From Pascua guehoae (Eukaryota; Basidiomycota; Tremellomycetes; Trichosporonales; Trichosporonaceae), in the NCBI GenBank assembly GCA_001600415.1, contig BCJX01000001.1:1766562-1830561 (forward strand): a stretch of 64,000 nt of DNA, read 5' to 3'. Position numbers and translations under genes: made by a program. The notes beneath the pieces are model-generated. The model was not told the origin of the DNA. It made no database searches and saw nothing but the letters and a program-made list of their open reading frames with translations. This document shows, one piece after another, positions 32,127 to 42,149 of the stretch (the stretch's first letter is position 1; each line of letters begins with the position of its first letter).

Positions 32127-33743
32127 CTAGGCACCATCCTGAGGCGCGGCGGTACCACTTGGGGGCGCGACTGTACCACTCTGCGCCGCAACCCCTCCAC
32201 TCGGCGCCTTGGGACACCTTGGTGAGCCCGTGCGGCACCCCATCCTCCCACACGCATGGCAAGTAGGCCTGCTGCGCATCTCACGGGCTCTGCGGACCGG
32301 CGTCGCGATTGCTGGCACGGGTGCGGGGGCCATGCAGTCTTTAGCAGCGTGGCCCAATTCCTGACAACGCTCGCAGCGGCGCACGGGTGCTGGAGCCAGG
32401 CAGTCCTTTGCGAGGTGGCCGGATTCCAGGCAGCGCTCACAGTGGACCTCTTGCGCGCCGCGGAGTGACGCCGTTGTGGCCTGGGTCGTCTTACGCGCGT
32501 ATGGAGGAGGCGCCGACCCCGACAGCGCCAGCGACGGCCCTGCCGACTCGGACGTTCCGAGGCGGATACCGTCGCGCTCAATCCTCGCGTAGGTGTTGTA
32601 CAGCGCCTTCTTGGGAATGTACGCTCCAAAGAGGTCGTAGAGGTCCTGCATGACCGCCGCGGGAGGGACACCGCGGGTGCGCTGCCGAGCGATAAAGTCT
32701 TCGTGCTTGCGGCACAGGTCGCCAATATAGGGGACGATTTCGCTCGCCCTGTCACACAGGTGGTTGTGGCCCGAGGTAGAAGTGGGCCGAACCACAGTCC
32801 ACTTGCCGTCCGCACGACACCTGACAACAAGGCCGACTGGGCAATCCACCTTGTGCGTGTTTTTAGCCCGCCTCGTGTGCGTCTTGCCACGCCAGCAGAC
32901 CAGCTGTGCCCGGCCCTCATTGGGGGCCGTACGGTGGTAGACGTAGTACTGGCCCAGATGGATTGTAGCCGCGTTGACAGCAGCGCGGAGTGCGTCGTGC
33001 GTATCGCACCCTAGCTTGAAGACTAGTTCGGGTATGGGTTCGCAAACGCGGCCCTCGTCAGTGGGTTCCTCGTCGGGGGAACCGTCGTTACTGGGATTGG
33101 TGGCCGGGGGAGCCTGGAACACCCATGTCGAGAGCTGCGTGTCGAGGGCAGACTCGGGCACGGCGTCGACGTACGATTCGAGCGGCGGCAAGCGTTGAGA
33201 TTGGGGCTCTTTAGGTGGCGGAGGGGGCGGTGGTTGGAACACCCATGCCGAAATTTGCGGGTCGATAGCGGACTCTGGGACACTTTGGAGGTACGAGTCC
33301 AGCGGTGGGAGGCGTCGAGACGGCTCCGCTGGCACGTAATATTGCGGGTTTGGAGTGAACCGTGGCGTACTTGATGATGATTGAGGGGCAGGAGCGGGTC
33401 GCGAGCTCGATGACGACGGAGTGTTCGAAGGAGCCGGTCGCGGGTTCGACGATGGTTGAGGGTTTGCAGAGACAGGTCGCACATTCGATGATGATGCAGG
33501 GTTGGAAGGGGCAGGTCTTGCGCTCAATGTTGATGGCTGGTTTGGAGGGACTGGTCGCGTGCTCGACGCGTTTGAAGGGACTGGTCTCGCGATCGATGGT
33601 TGAGAGTTGGAAGGAGCAGGTCGCGCGCTCGATAGTGGCAGAGAGTTGGCAGGGGCGGGTCGCACACTCGATGAAGATTGAGTGGCCAACGGGGCGGATG
33701 GCGCGCTCGAGGACGGATTTAAAGGAGCAGACGGCGTGCTCAT
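32127..33743 (-). CDS. FAR1-like DNA-binding domain plus CCHC zinc-knuckle protein
   Basis: A single-exon gene of 538 residues starting at the ATG at 33743-33741. Its first 180 residues are a tandem array of an eight- to ten-residue unit (SARPAPSNSQ, NVRPVSANPQ and similar). Then a roughly 45-residue module is repeated twice (RLPPLDSYLQSVPESAIDPQ and RLPPLESYVDAVPESALDTQ). The core, about residues 280-430, has a FAR1/WRKY-GCM1-type zinc pattern: LVCWRGK, then KVDCPVGLVVRCR, then SGHNHLCD. The C-terminus has two clear CCHC knuckles (CERCLESGHLAKDC and CERCQELGHAAKDC) and a third Cys-rich segment (CHACGRMGC). This suggests nucleic-acid binding. FAR1-type domains are often derived from Mutator-like transposases, but no transposase core is present, so it may be domesticated or an ordinary regulator. 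It has no introns, unlike most neighbours. Confidence 0.7.
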   Translation of the reverse strand: MSTPSAPLNPSSSAPSAPLATQSSSSVRPAPANSLPLSSARPAPSNSQPSIARPVPSNASSTRPVPPNQPSTLSARPAPSNPASSSNVRPVSANPQPSSNPRPAPSNTPSSSSSRPAPAPQSSSSTPRFTPNPQYYVPAEPSRRLPPLDSYLQSVPESAIDPQISAWVFQPPPPPPPKEPQSQRLPPLESYVDAVPESALDTQLSTWVFQAPPATNPSNDGSPDEEPTDEGRVCEPIPELVFKLGCDTHDALRAAVNAATIHLGQYYVYHRTAPNEGRAQLVCWRGKTHTRRAKNTHKVDCPVGLVVRCRADGKWTVVRPTSTSGHNHLCDRASEIVPYIGDLCRKHEDFIARQRTRGVPPAAVMQDLYDLFGAYIPKKALYNTYARIERDGIRLGTSESAGPSLALSGSAPPPYARKTTQATTASLRGAQEVHCERCLESGHLAKDCLAPAPVRRCERCQELGHAAKDCMAPAPVPAIATPVRRAREMRSRPTCHACGRMGCRTGSPRCPKAPSGGVAAQSGTVAPPSGTAAPQDGA

Positions 33744-33899
33744 GCTGATAACGACAACGAGTGGATTCAAGCCGTGATGTGCTGGGTTGACATGTATGCA
33801 GCAGTTGCCGCGAGATAAAGATTGAGAGGGGCAATAACAAGTAGTGTGAGAAAAGTGAATCGGCGAGTGCGAACAGAAAACCACCCGGTAGGAGTCAAG

Positions 33900-33907
33900 T
33901 CACGTGA
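33900..33907. promoter_or_regulatory. TCACGTGA palindromic E-box
   Basis: A perfect copy in the 294-bp divergent promoter between the FAR1-like gene (ATG 33743) and dynactin p25 (ATG 34038), within about 160 bp of both starts. Confidence 0.4.
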
Positions 33908-34037
33908 TGACGTCCATCAGCGTGTGCCTGGCTCGTGCGCGACGCGACCATGATGCAACACCAGGCAACATGGCATGGCTGGTACCATCTCGACGACGTT
34001 GATCAACAACAACAACACCAACACATGAGCCATCACA

Positions 34038-35537
34038 ATGGGCGCGTTCGACCCCGTCGTCACCTTTGAGAAGGGAACGTACATTGGTGCGTGCATGTCC
34101 ACATCCACATGTCCACTTGCCTCTGGGCATAGACGTCCACTTGGTGCTACACTGACATGCAGAGACGGACACGGGAAGTAAGTCTCGCCATGACGAGGCA
34201 TGCCTGGACGGCCATACTTGGGACTTACTTGCGCACTCACGGACCACTCTGACTCGGCAGACAAGGTATCCCGCAAGGCGACGATTATTGGCGCCACCAA
34301 CATTGTCCTCGGTGGCAAGTCCATCATCCAGACGCGTGAGTTGCGTTGCTCCCAAGTGTGGACTGGCGAAGTTGTGCAAGGGGATGCGGGGGCTGTACGG
34401 GCAGTTGATATGGGCATGTTGGTTGTTGCGGTGTCGTTAGCGTGTTGTTGGCGGGGCGCCTTCTGTGATTTGGAGGCAGCAGGGCAGGTCTATGGAGGCA
34501 CGCCCAAACACCGAGCCGTTCGTGGGGGTGGGGGGGCGATTGAGCTGCGTGTTCGGCCCGTCATCATTCCAATGCCTCTCTCTCTCTCGGTTGTGAACCA
34601 TTCTTTCCTCTTTCCTCACCATCTGGCCGACTCCCACACCCTCCACAAATCGCCACGAATCTCACTCCCCACCCCGTCCCAGTTCAACTAACACCCAGGC
34701 GCTGTCGTCCGCGGCGACCTCCGCCGCGCCACCGCGGGCCAACACGTGGTCATCTCGATGGGCAGGTACTGCGTCGTGGGCGAGGGCGCCATCCTGCGGC
34801 CGCCAGGCAAAATCTACAAGGGCGCATATACGTTTTACCCCGTCCGCGTCGCCGACTATGTGCATATTGGGCCCGAGGCGGTGGTCGAGGCCGCGAGTAT
34901 TGGGCACGGCGTGGAGATTGGCGCGAGGGCGATTGTGGTAAGTGCTGTCGGGTGGTGGGAGGTACATTGGAGGAGAAAGGGGCAGGGGAGGTGGGGGAGG
35001 ACAGGTGAAGGTTGGGGGTATGAGGAGGTTGGGTTTGACTCTGGCTTTACGGGGCGGGAGAGCGGCGGCAGAGAGGACTGGAGGTGGTCGTGCTGGCCGG
35101 TCTTGGACATTGGACGATATCGGTTCCAACGCCAGGGAGTCCGCTGAGTGGGCGAGACACGATGCGAGTAGACGCCCAGCAGGCATGTGATCGACTGGAA
35201 TACGCGTCTGGCAATGTTGGGCATACACGAGCCGACCCTAGCCCTATGACATACACATTCCTACTCTCCACTTCAGCCCCCACTCGCCTCCCCGAACCAC
35301 AACTCACCAAACGCACGTCCTCCACGACACTCGCTCACGCCCCAGGGCAAATTCGCCATCATCAAAGACCTTGCGAAAATCCTCCCCGACGCCGTGCTCC
35401 CGGACGGCGCAATCGTGCCCTCCATGACCGTGTGGGGCGGCAACCCCGCGCGCATCGTCGGCACGCTCCCAGAGACATACCACGAGACGGTCGAGGAGAA
35501 GGGCAAGGCGTATTACCAGCGCTTCCGGAGTGCGTAG
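34038..35537 (+). CDS. DCTN5: dynactin subunit 5 (p25)
   Basis: Five exons (34038-34086, 34163-34177, 34261-34335, 34699-34937, 35346-35537) give 189 residues. The second exon is only 15 nt. The protein is a left-handed beta-helix of hexapeptide repeats: KATIIGATNIVLGGKSIIQ, VVRGDLRRATAGQH, SMGRYCVVGEGAILRP, then HIGPEAVVEAASIGHGVEIG. It ends with the p25-type segment VPSMTVWGGNPARIVGTLPE. The N-terminus (FEKGTYIETDTGNKVSRKAT) matches the family. p25 sits in the pointed-end complex of dynactin and links it to membrane cargo such as early endosomes. Introns 3 and 4 are long (363 and 408 nt), and only the exons are conserved-looking. Confidence 0.92.
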
Positions 35538-36288
35538 ATGTGATCCCAGCCGCCGGGCGGGCCGTTACAGGCGGGTCGTTGGTGTTTGCATGTTCCACCA
35601 AGACTGCACGATGATGGTCCTCCCACGCCATGCTATACCCCTCATCCCCACATAATCGTCGTGCGCCGTCCGTAGAGCACCAGACTGTCCACCCCCTTCA
35701 CTTCCCGTCCGCTTCCGATTCTTCCATTCCATTCCATTCTGCATTCCTGAACGCGCTATACTGTATGCATCATCTAACATGTCTACCCGCGGGCGGTAGG
35801 TGACTCGTCGCAGCCAACCGGGACCCAGCCAGCCAGGTGTGGTGGCGCGAGGCGTGAGGCGTCGGCTTGTGGCGTGTGATGTGCGTTGCTTGCGTGCGTG
35901 CGGAGTGTGGCATGTCCAGCATGCAGCGTGCATGGCGGGCACTGCATGATGCGTGGTGCGTGACGTGGGACATGGTACTTGTTCATTGCGTGCGTGCGTG
36001 TCGTGCGTAGTGCGTAGTGCGTGCGTGTCGTGCGTATCGTATCGGCTAGGTTATCCCTGGTTAAAAACATCCTCCTACTCCCTCCCGTATCATCCCAACA
36101 CCACCCCGAGGCCCGCGATCACAAGGCCAGAAGTCAACTCATCCTCCATGCCTCCACTCCTCGACCACGTCTTCATTGACGTTCGCGCTCTCCCCCTCCG
36201 GCACCCCGGTCCATATCCCCAGCAGCCAGAACTCCAACCACATTATCCTCCTCCTCTCGGCCGCCTCCCAGTCTCTTCTGGCTTTGTC
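35538..36288. other. convergent intergenic region with GTGCGTGC-type repeats
   Basis: Between the 3' ends of dynactin p25 and the coiled-coil gene. A degenerate run of GTGCGTGC, GTCGTGCGTAGTGCGTA and related units extends over about 35984-36040. No gene is supported. Confidence 0.5.
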
Positions 36289-39200
36289 CTAGACCTCTTG
36301 CTGGCGCTCCTGGCGCTCCTGCTGCTCCTGCTGCGGCTGCACCAGTCCGGGCGCGAGCGGGTGAGCGGGCGGGCGCTCCATTTCGACACTGGCGCGCGAG
36401 CTGCCCATGCTCCAGAGCGTCGAGACACTCTCACGGCCGCGCGACGAGCGGAAGTTGGACGGGCCATTGGGCGTCGCGGCGCTCGCGACCGTGCTGATCG
36501 ACGAGCTCAGGCTCGACGTCGACTTTGAGCTCATGTTGCGCTTAAGAGCAATGCTGCCACGGAGCGGGGGGGCAGTGTACGTTCCCTCGAGCTTGCCCGC
36601 GGCGATCAGACGCGCCTGCTCGCGCTCACGGGCGTCGTACGCGCGGAGCACGGCTTGCGCCTCGTCCTCGTTCCCGGCAAGGTTGAGGTTCTGCAGGTCG
36701 AGCGCGTCCGAGCTCCCACCGAGTATCATCGAGAGGCGCGCGAGCGGTGTCGAGGCACGCTCGGGGGGAGTAGGAGTCGTGCTAGCAGGCGGCGTCGGGG
36801 CCGAGGCGGGGGCCAGCGGGGCCGACGGAGGAGTAGGAGAAGAGGCCGATGAAGGCGTGGTGCTGGTAGCAGGGGTCGGGTGACGCGAGAGCCGGCGGGC
36901 AAACCACGACGTCGCACCAGTCGTCGTCGGGGCGGGCGCTTCGATGGCCGCAGGCGCAGAGGTGGGTGCTGACTCCAAGGCAGAGCCAGCCGCCGCAGCA
37001 GGAGCAGCAGACGCGGGGGCCGAAGCTGCGGCAGCAGCGTCGCGCTCAATGCCCATCAGCTTGAGCGTAGCCTCCATGCGGATCCGCTCGCGGCGGTCCT
37101 CCTCGTCCTCCTCCTGTGGCTCGAGCTTGCGCGCAATCGAGACAATGGGCGACTGTCGGATGGGCGACATTGACGAGCCGGAACTGGCCGGCGCAGCACG
37201 CGACGCAAGCTGAAGAGGCTTGAGCTGCGGCTTGGCCTCAACCTTGGGCTCGGTGGTCCCAAAGCCGAGGGAGCGGAAGTCAATCGAGAAGCCGCGCTTG
37301 GCCTGACGTCAGCAGGGTTCTTTTCTGAAAGACAAACTCACCTTCTTCTCCTCCTTGGCGTCCTTCTTGGGCGCGGCAATGGCCGCGGGCTCACGTTCCG
37401 GACGCGAGGGGTTAGGAGGCGAGGGGTTGCCCATGCTGTGAGGGCGCGAACGGGTTGGGCGAGGGGGAGGAGGCGGTGTGGTCGCAGTGTTTGCGACTGG
37501 TGCCACGGGTGCGGGTGCGGGTGCTGGTGTTGCCGCAGGAAGCGGTGTGGGCGTGACCTGCTCTGGAGACGCCGACATTTCGGGAAGAGGTGGTGGGCCG
37601 TTAGCCTCCATCTGCTTTGCCATCTCCTCGACACTCGGACGAGTCTTGCCTGACGCAGAGCGCGAGCCAAAGCGACGGGTCTTGTAGTCGAGCGAGAGGA
37701 CTTGCTCGTAGGCGTCCTGGGAGATGATGCGGTTGAGAATCTGACGGGTCAGCACGTGCAAGTAGTGAGGAAGAACGCACCTTGGAGCAGTAGAGCGAGA
37801 GAGCCTTGTTCGACTCCTTGAGGTGCTTGACCTCTCCGCGCAGCGAGTCGAGCTCGGCCAGCATCGGTGCAGTGCTGAGCTCGGCAGCGAGCGAGCTCTG
37901 GCCAAGGGGCGACGTCACACGGCTGAGACTGCTATTGTATCCGTGGTCACACTCTTCAAAGACTGGCTGCTGGTTGAGCTCCGAGTGCAACTCGTCCATC
38001 TCGAGCTGCTCCTCGAGCGTGTCGAGGGCGTTGGGTTCCGAACGCAGGATGGTCGAGTGGTCGTAGTCCTCGTGTCCGTTAGGCGAAGACGAGAACAGTC
38101 CCGCACGCATTGTGCCGGCGAGTGTACGCTCCTCGATGAGTAACTGCCAGCTGTCGTTCTCCTCTTGCAGGCGCGCATTGTCGCTGCGGACCTCGTGCAG
38201 CTCATCGGCGAGCGTCGTCAGCTGTGCGACGAGCGTCTGGTGCGATGCGGTGAGCGTCACAAGCTCCTCCTGGAGAGCAGCGTGCGACTCGTCATTGTTC
38301 CGCGCAACACGCTCCGCCGACAGCGACTTGATCCGCTGGTGCAGGTGACTCTGCTCGGCCTGGTGGACGAGCCGCTCTGCTTCAAACGCCTTCTCCTGGT
38401 CTTGTCAGCTCAGCCCACACAGGTGTTGGCCACAGAAGGCGTCATTGTCATTCGATTTGAGAATGCGCGATCAGTTATCCGAGTTGAGGGGTAAATGGAA
38501 ATACCGGGTGGGACGTGCGTGGGAGCAACCCCTTGTGCCGCCGGGACCATTCCACAGGGGCAACCAAAGGGGGCAAAGCGCAAACGTTTGACTCACCTGG
38601 TCGGCATACCGCCGCACTCCCTGGCGGTTCTGGCGCTCAGCATCGGTCAGGCTGCAGCGAAGGCTGTCAATGTGCTCGGTGGCAGATTGCAGCTCGCCTT
38701 CGAGGGCGGCCTGTTCCTTGTGGGCCGCGTCATACTTGGACTGGAGAGCAGAGTGTTCCCGCTCGAGCTCGGCGACACGCTCCTCGTGGGTGCGCTGAGC
38801 CGCGTCCATGTCCTCGATCCGTGCGAGAAACTAGAGTGTCAATGCGGCCCTTTCGCACCCGATCACGCCCCCACGCAGGTATATGCCGCGCGTATCACCC
38901 GGCCGAAGTAGAGCGCGGAGCCTGGGGTTTGGTAGGTGCGTCATGAGGCCAGTGGAACCAAGGCCAGACAACGTGGGCAGCCGTGGAACCACATGCCACA
39001 AATCAACCCAGCATCAACACCTGAAACAGCACACAAGCACATCGTGCCCCTGCGGGCCGGCCGGCAACATTACTGTCCCCAGCCCCCCGTATGTGTGTCT
39101 GTGTCTGTGTCTGTGTCTGTGTGCGTGCATGTACGGCACATCATTGCCGCGAGATGCAACGTGACCGGTCCCACACTCGCGCGATGGAGAACCATGAATG

Positions 39201-39665
39201 CAACACGAAACGTACCTTTTCGCGGTCGGCCCATTCCTTACGCAGTGCGTTCTGGAGCGCCTCGCGGCCCGCACGGGCCAGCTCGTCCTCGGTACGGTCA
39301 AGCAGCGGCCCGGTGAAGCGCTCGGGCGTGCGACGCCCCGAGCTTGACGGCGATTCCTTTAGCTGGCCGTTGGTCGTACCATTGGCGCCGTTTGCGTCGA
39401 GAGGGCGGCCCCTGAGAGTCGGCGAGCCGCGGTTTGTGGGCAGCGCACTAAGCGACATGCGTTTGGGGCGGATACGGCTTGGGGGTTGTGGGCGGAGGAC
39501 AGTGACGGGCGGTCCGTCGCCGGGCGAGACACTAAGGCCGAGACGGACACCGCCGGGCGGAGACGTCGACGTGTCGGCCGCGGACGACACGAGCTGCTGC
39601 GACAGAGGTCGCGCCCGTGGCGGGCGCAGGGGAGTAGGCTTGTCTGTCCGCGGGACAGGGGGCAT
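36289..39665 (-). CDS. long coiled-coil protein, conserved in fungi, function unknown
   Basis: Five exons on the minus strand: 39665-39216, 38830-38597, 38395-37781, 37740-37342 and 37302-36289, encoding 903 residues. After a basic, Pro/Ser-rich N-terminus, residues about 125-330 are heptad-rich coiled coil (DMDAAQRTHEERVAELEREH and later ALQEELVTLTASHQTLV). The most conserved-looking point is LKESNKALSLYCSKILNRII followed by SQDAYEQVLSLDY. I associate it with a fungal coiled-coil group annotated only as 'M protein repeat protein'. The C-terminal half is low-complexity with a short charged helix (EEDEEDRRERIRMEATLKL). There are no membrane segments. I cannot name a function; a cytoskeletal or trafficking scaffold is possible. 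Intron 4 ends in CTGACGTCAG. Confidence 0.75.
39090..39125. repeat. TGTGTC hexamer repeat in intron
   Basis: About five copies of TGTGTC or TGTCTG within intron 1 (39215-38831) of the coiled-coil gene. Simple sequence with no coding role. Confidence 0.8.
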
Positions 39666-40271
39666 GGTGAGGATAGAGGGAGAGGAGAGTAGGGAGGTGG
39701 GAGGGTGAGAGATGAGAGGAGATGAGATGGGGAGCTCTAAGGCCCGGGTAGGGGGGTGGGGGGGTTGATATCTAAGTATTGAATGGACAATTGCCAGCAA
39801 AGATGACGGGGTGGTGGACCGGGCTGGCTGGGCGGGGGTGGACGGGCATCGGATCTGAAACGGCAATCGTGAATCGCGCGCGCGCGCGCGTGCCGAGCTC
39901 TGATCCCATTCTCCACCCCACGCGCGCGCGCCTTCATCCAAAACAAATAAGTATCTCATCTCAGGCACACAACTGCGCACATGCACACCCAAGCAAATCG
40001 CTCGGAATTCATGTCGCGTGAGCATGACGTGGGTCAATTTTGAGTCCATGTGCATTCCACGTGATCCTACCCTGAAAAGAGGGGGAAGCCACAGGTTTTA
40101 GTGCCGCGGCGATAGTGGACTTATCCGGTCGCGTGGGTGGCGGCGGCGTGTTGTATCACTCTCTCATTGTTCAACAGTTGTAGTGACTATTAGTCGACCA
40201 CAACCACATCGTTGATCGCGACAACACACATCTTCTCCACTTGCACCACCAAAAGAGAAGATACCACCACC
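39666..40271. promoter_or_regulatory. divergent promoter region, coiled-coil gene and NAB2
   Basis: A 606-bp divergent intergenic region. It contains a CG dinucleotide run (about 39877-39890), a G-run near 39751, and CCACGTGATC at 40057-40066, which shares the CACGTGA core with three other promoters in this window. No gene is supported. Confidence 0.4.
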
Positions 40272-42149
40272 ATGACCACCCGTCTCACCCAGGAGCAGAC
40301 TACACGTCTTCAAGTGAGTACCACAGCTGGTGCTGTTGCCGCATGATAGCCATACCTCTCGCTGACAATCAGGATGACGTCCAGAAGGAGCTCGAGAAGC
40401 GCGAGTGGGCCGAGGCCGGAGGTGCGTTAGCTGTACATCGTTGTTCCGTAGCTAACTGTTCAGACCTTGTGATGGCCGAGTACATCTGTGTCCTACTTGG
40501 TGAGCTCTTTGAAGGAAGGCGACGAGGATCACTGCTGACAAACAGGCAACGGCAACCCGGCTGGTACGTCCGATTATCTATCAAGCTGCAACGAACAACC
40601 ACTGACGATGAATAGAGCGCATCCGCACCGAGATGGAAGATCGTGAGTATACAATGTTGTACGCCACCTGACGTCAGTCGTCGGCTCAGAGTTCGACCCC
40701 TCCTTCCTCGACTGGCTCTTCAAGCATCGCGACAGCCTTGTTCGCCCACCGCCATCGCCTCCAAAGGCGGTGTCGCCTCCACCCGCGCCCGCGCCAGCTC
40801 CTACCGCCACGCCTGAGGTGGTTGCTGGCCCGTCAGCCGGTGGGCGCATGTTCAACTCTGCAGTTGAGGGCACAAAGCGCAAGCTGCCCGATGGCCCACT
40901 CGAGGACACCAACAAGCGGCGCGCTCACGAGCCCCGCGAGCCGCCGTCTGGCCCTCGCGCGATGCAGGGGCAGGGACACGGTGCGTTTGGCCGTGACCAG
41001 CATGGACAAGGGCGCAACCTGGCAGACCGCCTCGGCCCCCGCGGTGGTGGCCCAGGAATGCCTCAGCGTGGCGGCATGAGTGTGCGCGGCGCGGCCAACG
41101 GACGCGGACCGATGAACGCCCCCAACATGGGCCCTGGTCCACAGTTCCGGCCTCCTGCATTTGGTGGCTTCCCCGGACAAGCATTCATGCCTGGCCAGCA
41201 GGAGATGATGATGCAGATGATGGCCATGCAGGCCAACATGGCACAAATGGCCGACCAAATGGCCAAGATGGCAGAGGTGGGTTCTTGGTTGTGGAATCTA
41301 TCTAACCCGCACAGGAGAAGCGCCCGGCTGCTCGTCCTGTTCGCCCATCACCAGTCAAGGTGCCTCCTGGAACCAAGTTAGGAGGCCACGCAGTGTCGTC
41401 GATCCAGCCAAAGGGCGCGCTCGGCCCAATTCCCGACAAGCCGACATCGACGGCGTTGTGCAAGTTTGGCGTGGGGTGCAGCAATGCGCGCTGCACGTAC
41501 AGCCATCCATCGCCTGTTGCGGACGAGCGGACCGGCATGGTGTTGAGTGAGGAGGCGTGCGAGGCCGGCAAGGACTGCAAGGACCCCGAGTGTGTCAAGT
41601 CCCATGTCAGCCCCGCCGCTGTGACTGGCGCAAGTGCAGGACCGTCGCGCGTGCTATGCAAGTTCCAGAACTGCACCAACCCTTCGTGCCAGTACCGCCA
41701 CGAGGACGCCGAGGGAAACCCCATCCCACCCCCCGCCCTGGCCAAGAAGACTTCGAAATCCTTAATCACATCGACCAGCGAGGACGACCTCGAGGTCGTC
41801 ATCCGCCCTGCCCTCGACACGCCTCTCACAGACGCCAAGCAGGAGCGCCCCTGCCGCTTTGGCGAACGCTGCACAAGGGGTGAGTTGGTCTCATCCAACG
41901 TTTCGAACTAACTCTCCAGCCGACTGCAAGTTTACCCACCCGGCATCGCGGCCGAATCCGCGCGGCGGTAAGCCCACGCGCGGCACGCCCCGAGGCGGTG
42001 CGAGCACGACGGGCGGCGACGGCATTGTCGGGGGCATGGCTGCAAGCAAGAAGTTTGCTGCCGCCCCAGAGAAGGAGTCAAAACTGAATCCGGCCGCTGG
42101 CGAATTCAAGCCGGCGTCGACCGAGCCGGAGCTGCAGGTCACGTCGTAG
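40272..42149 (+). CDS. NAB2: nuclear poly(A) RNA-binding protein NAB2/ZC3H14
   Basis: Eight exons (40272-40313, 40373-40421, 40464-40499, 40546-40563, 40616-40642, 40678-41276, 41315-41879, 41920-42149) give 521 residues. Four of the first five are under 50 nt, one being 18 nt. The N-terminal helical (PWI-like) domain ends EMEDLVGSEFDPSFLDWLF, a Nab2 hallmark. A Gly/Arg/Met-rich middle follows (QQEMMMQMMAMQANMAQMA). Four CCCH fingers are visible near the C-terminus: CKFGVGCSNARCTYSH, CEAGKDCKDPECVKSH, CKFQNCTNPSCQYRH and CRFGERCTRADCKFTH. Their C-x5-C-x4-6-C-x3-H spacing is the Nab2 type that binds adenosines. The protein limits poly(A) length and licenses mRNA export. One short intron ends in CTGACGTCAG. 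Confidence 0.9.

Noticed and set aside
36120..36528. Plus-strand open frame with a Leu-rich hydrophobic stretch
   Set aside because: It is the antisense of the Gln/Arg-rich C-terminus of the coiled-coil protein and has no independent support.
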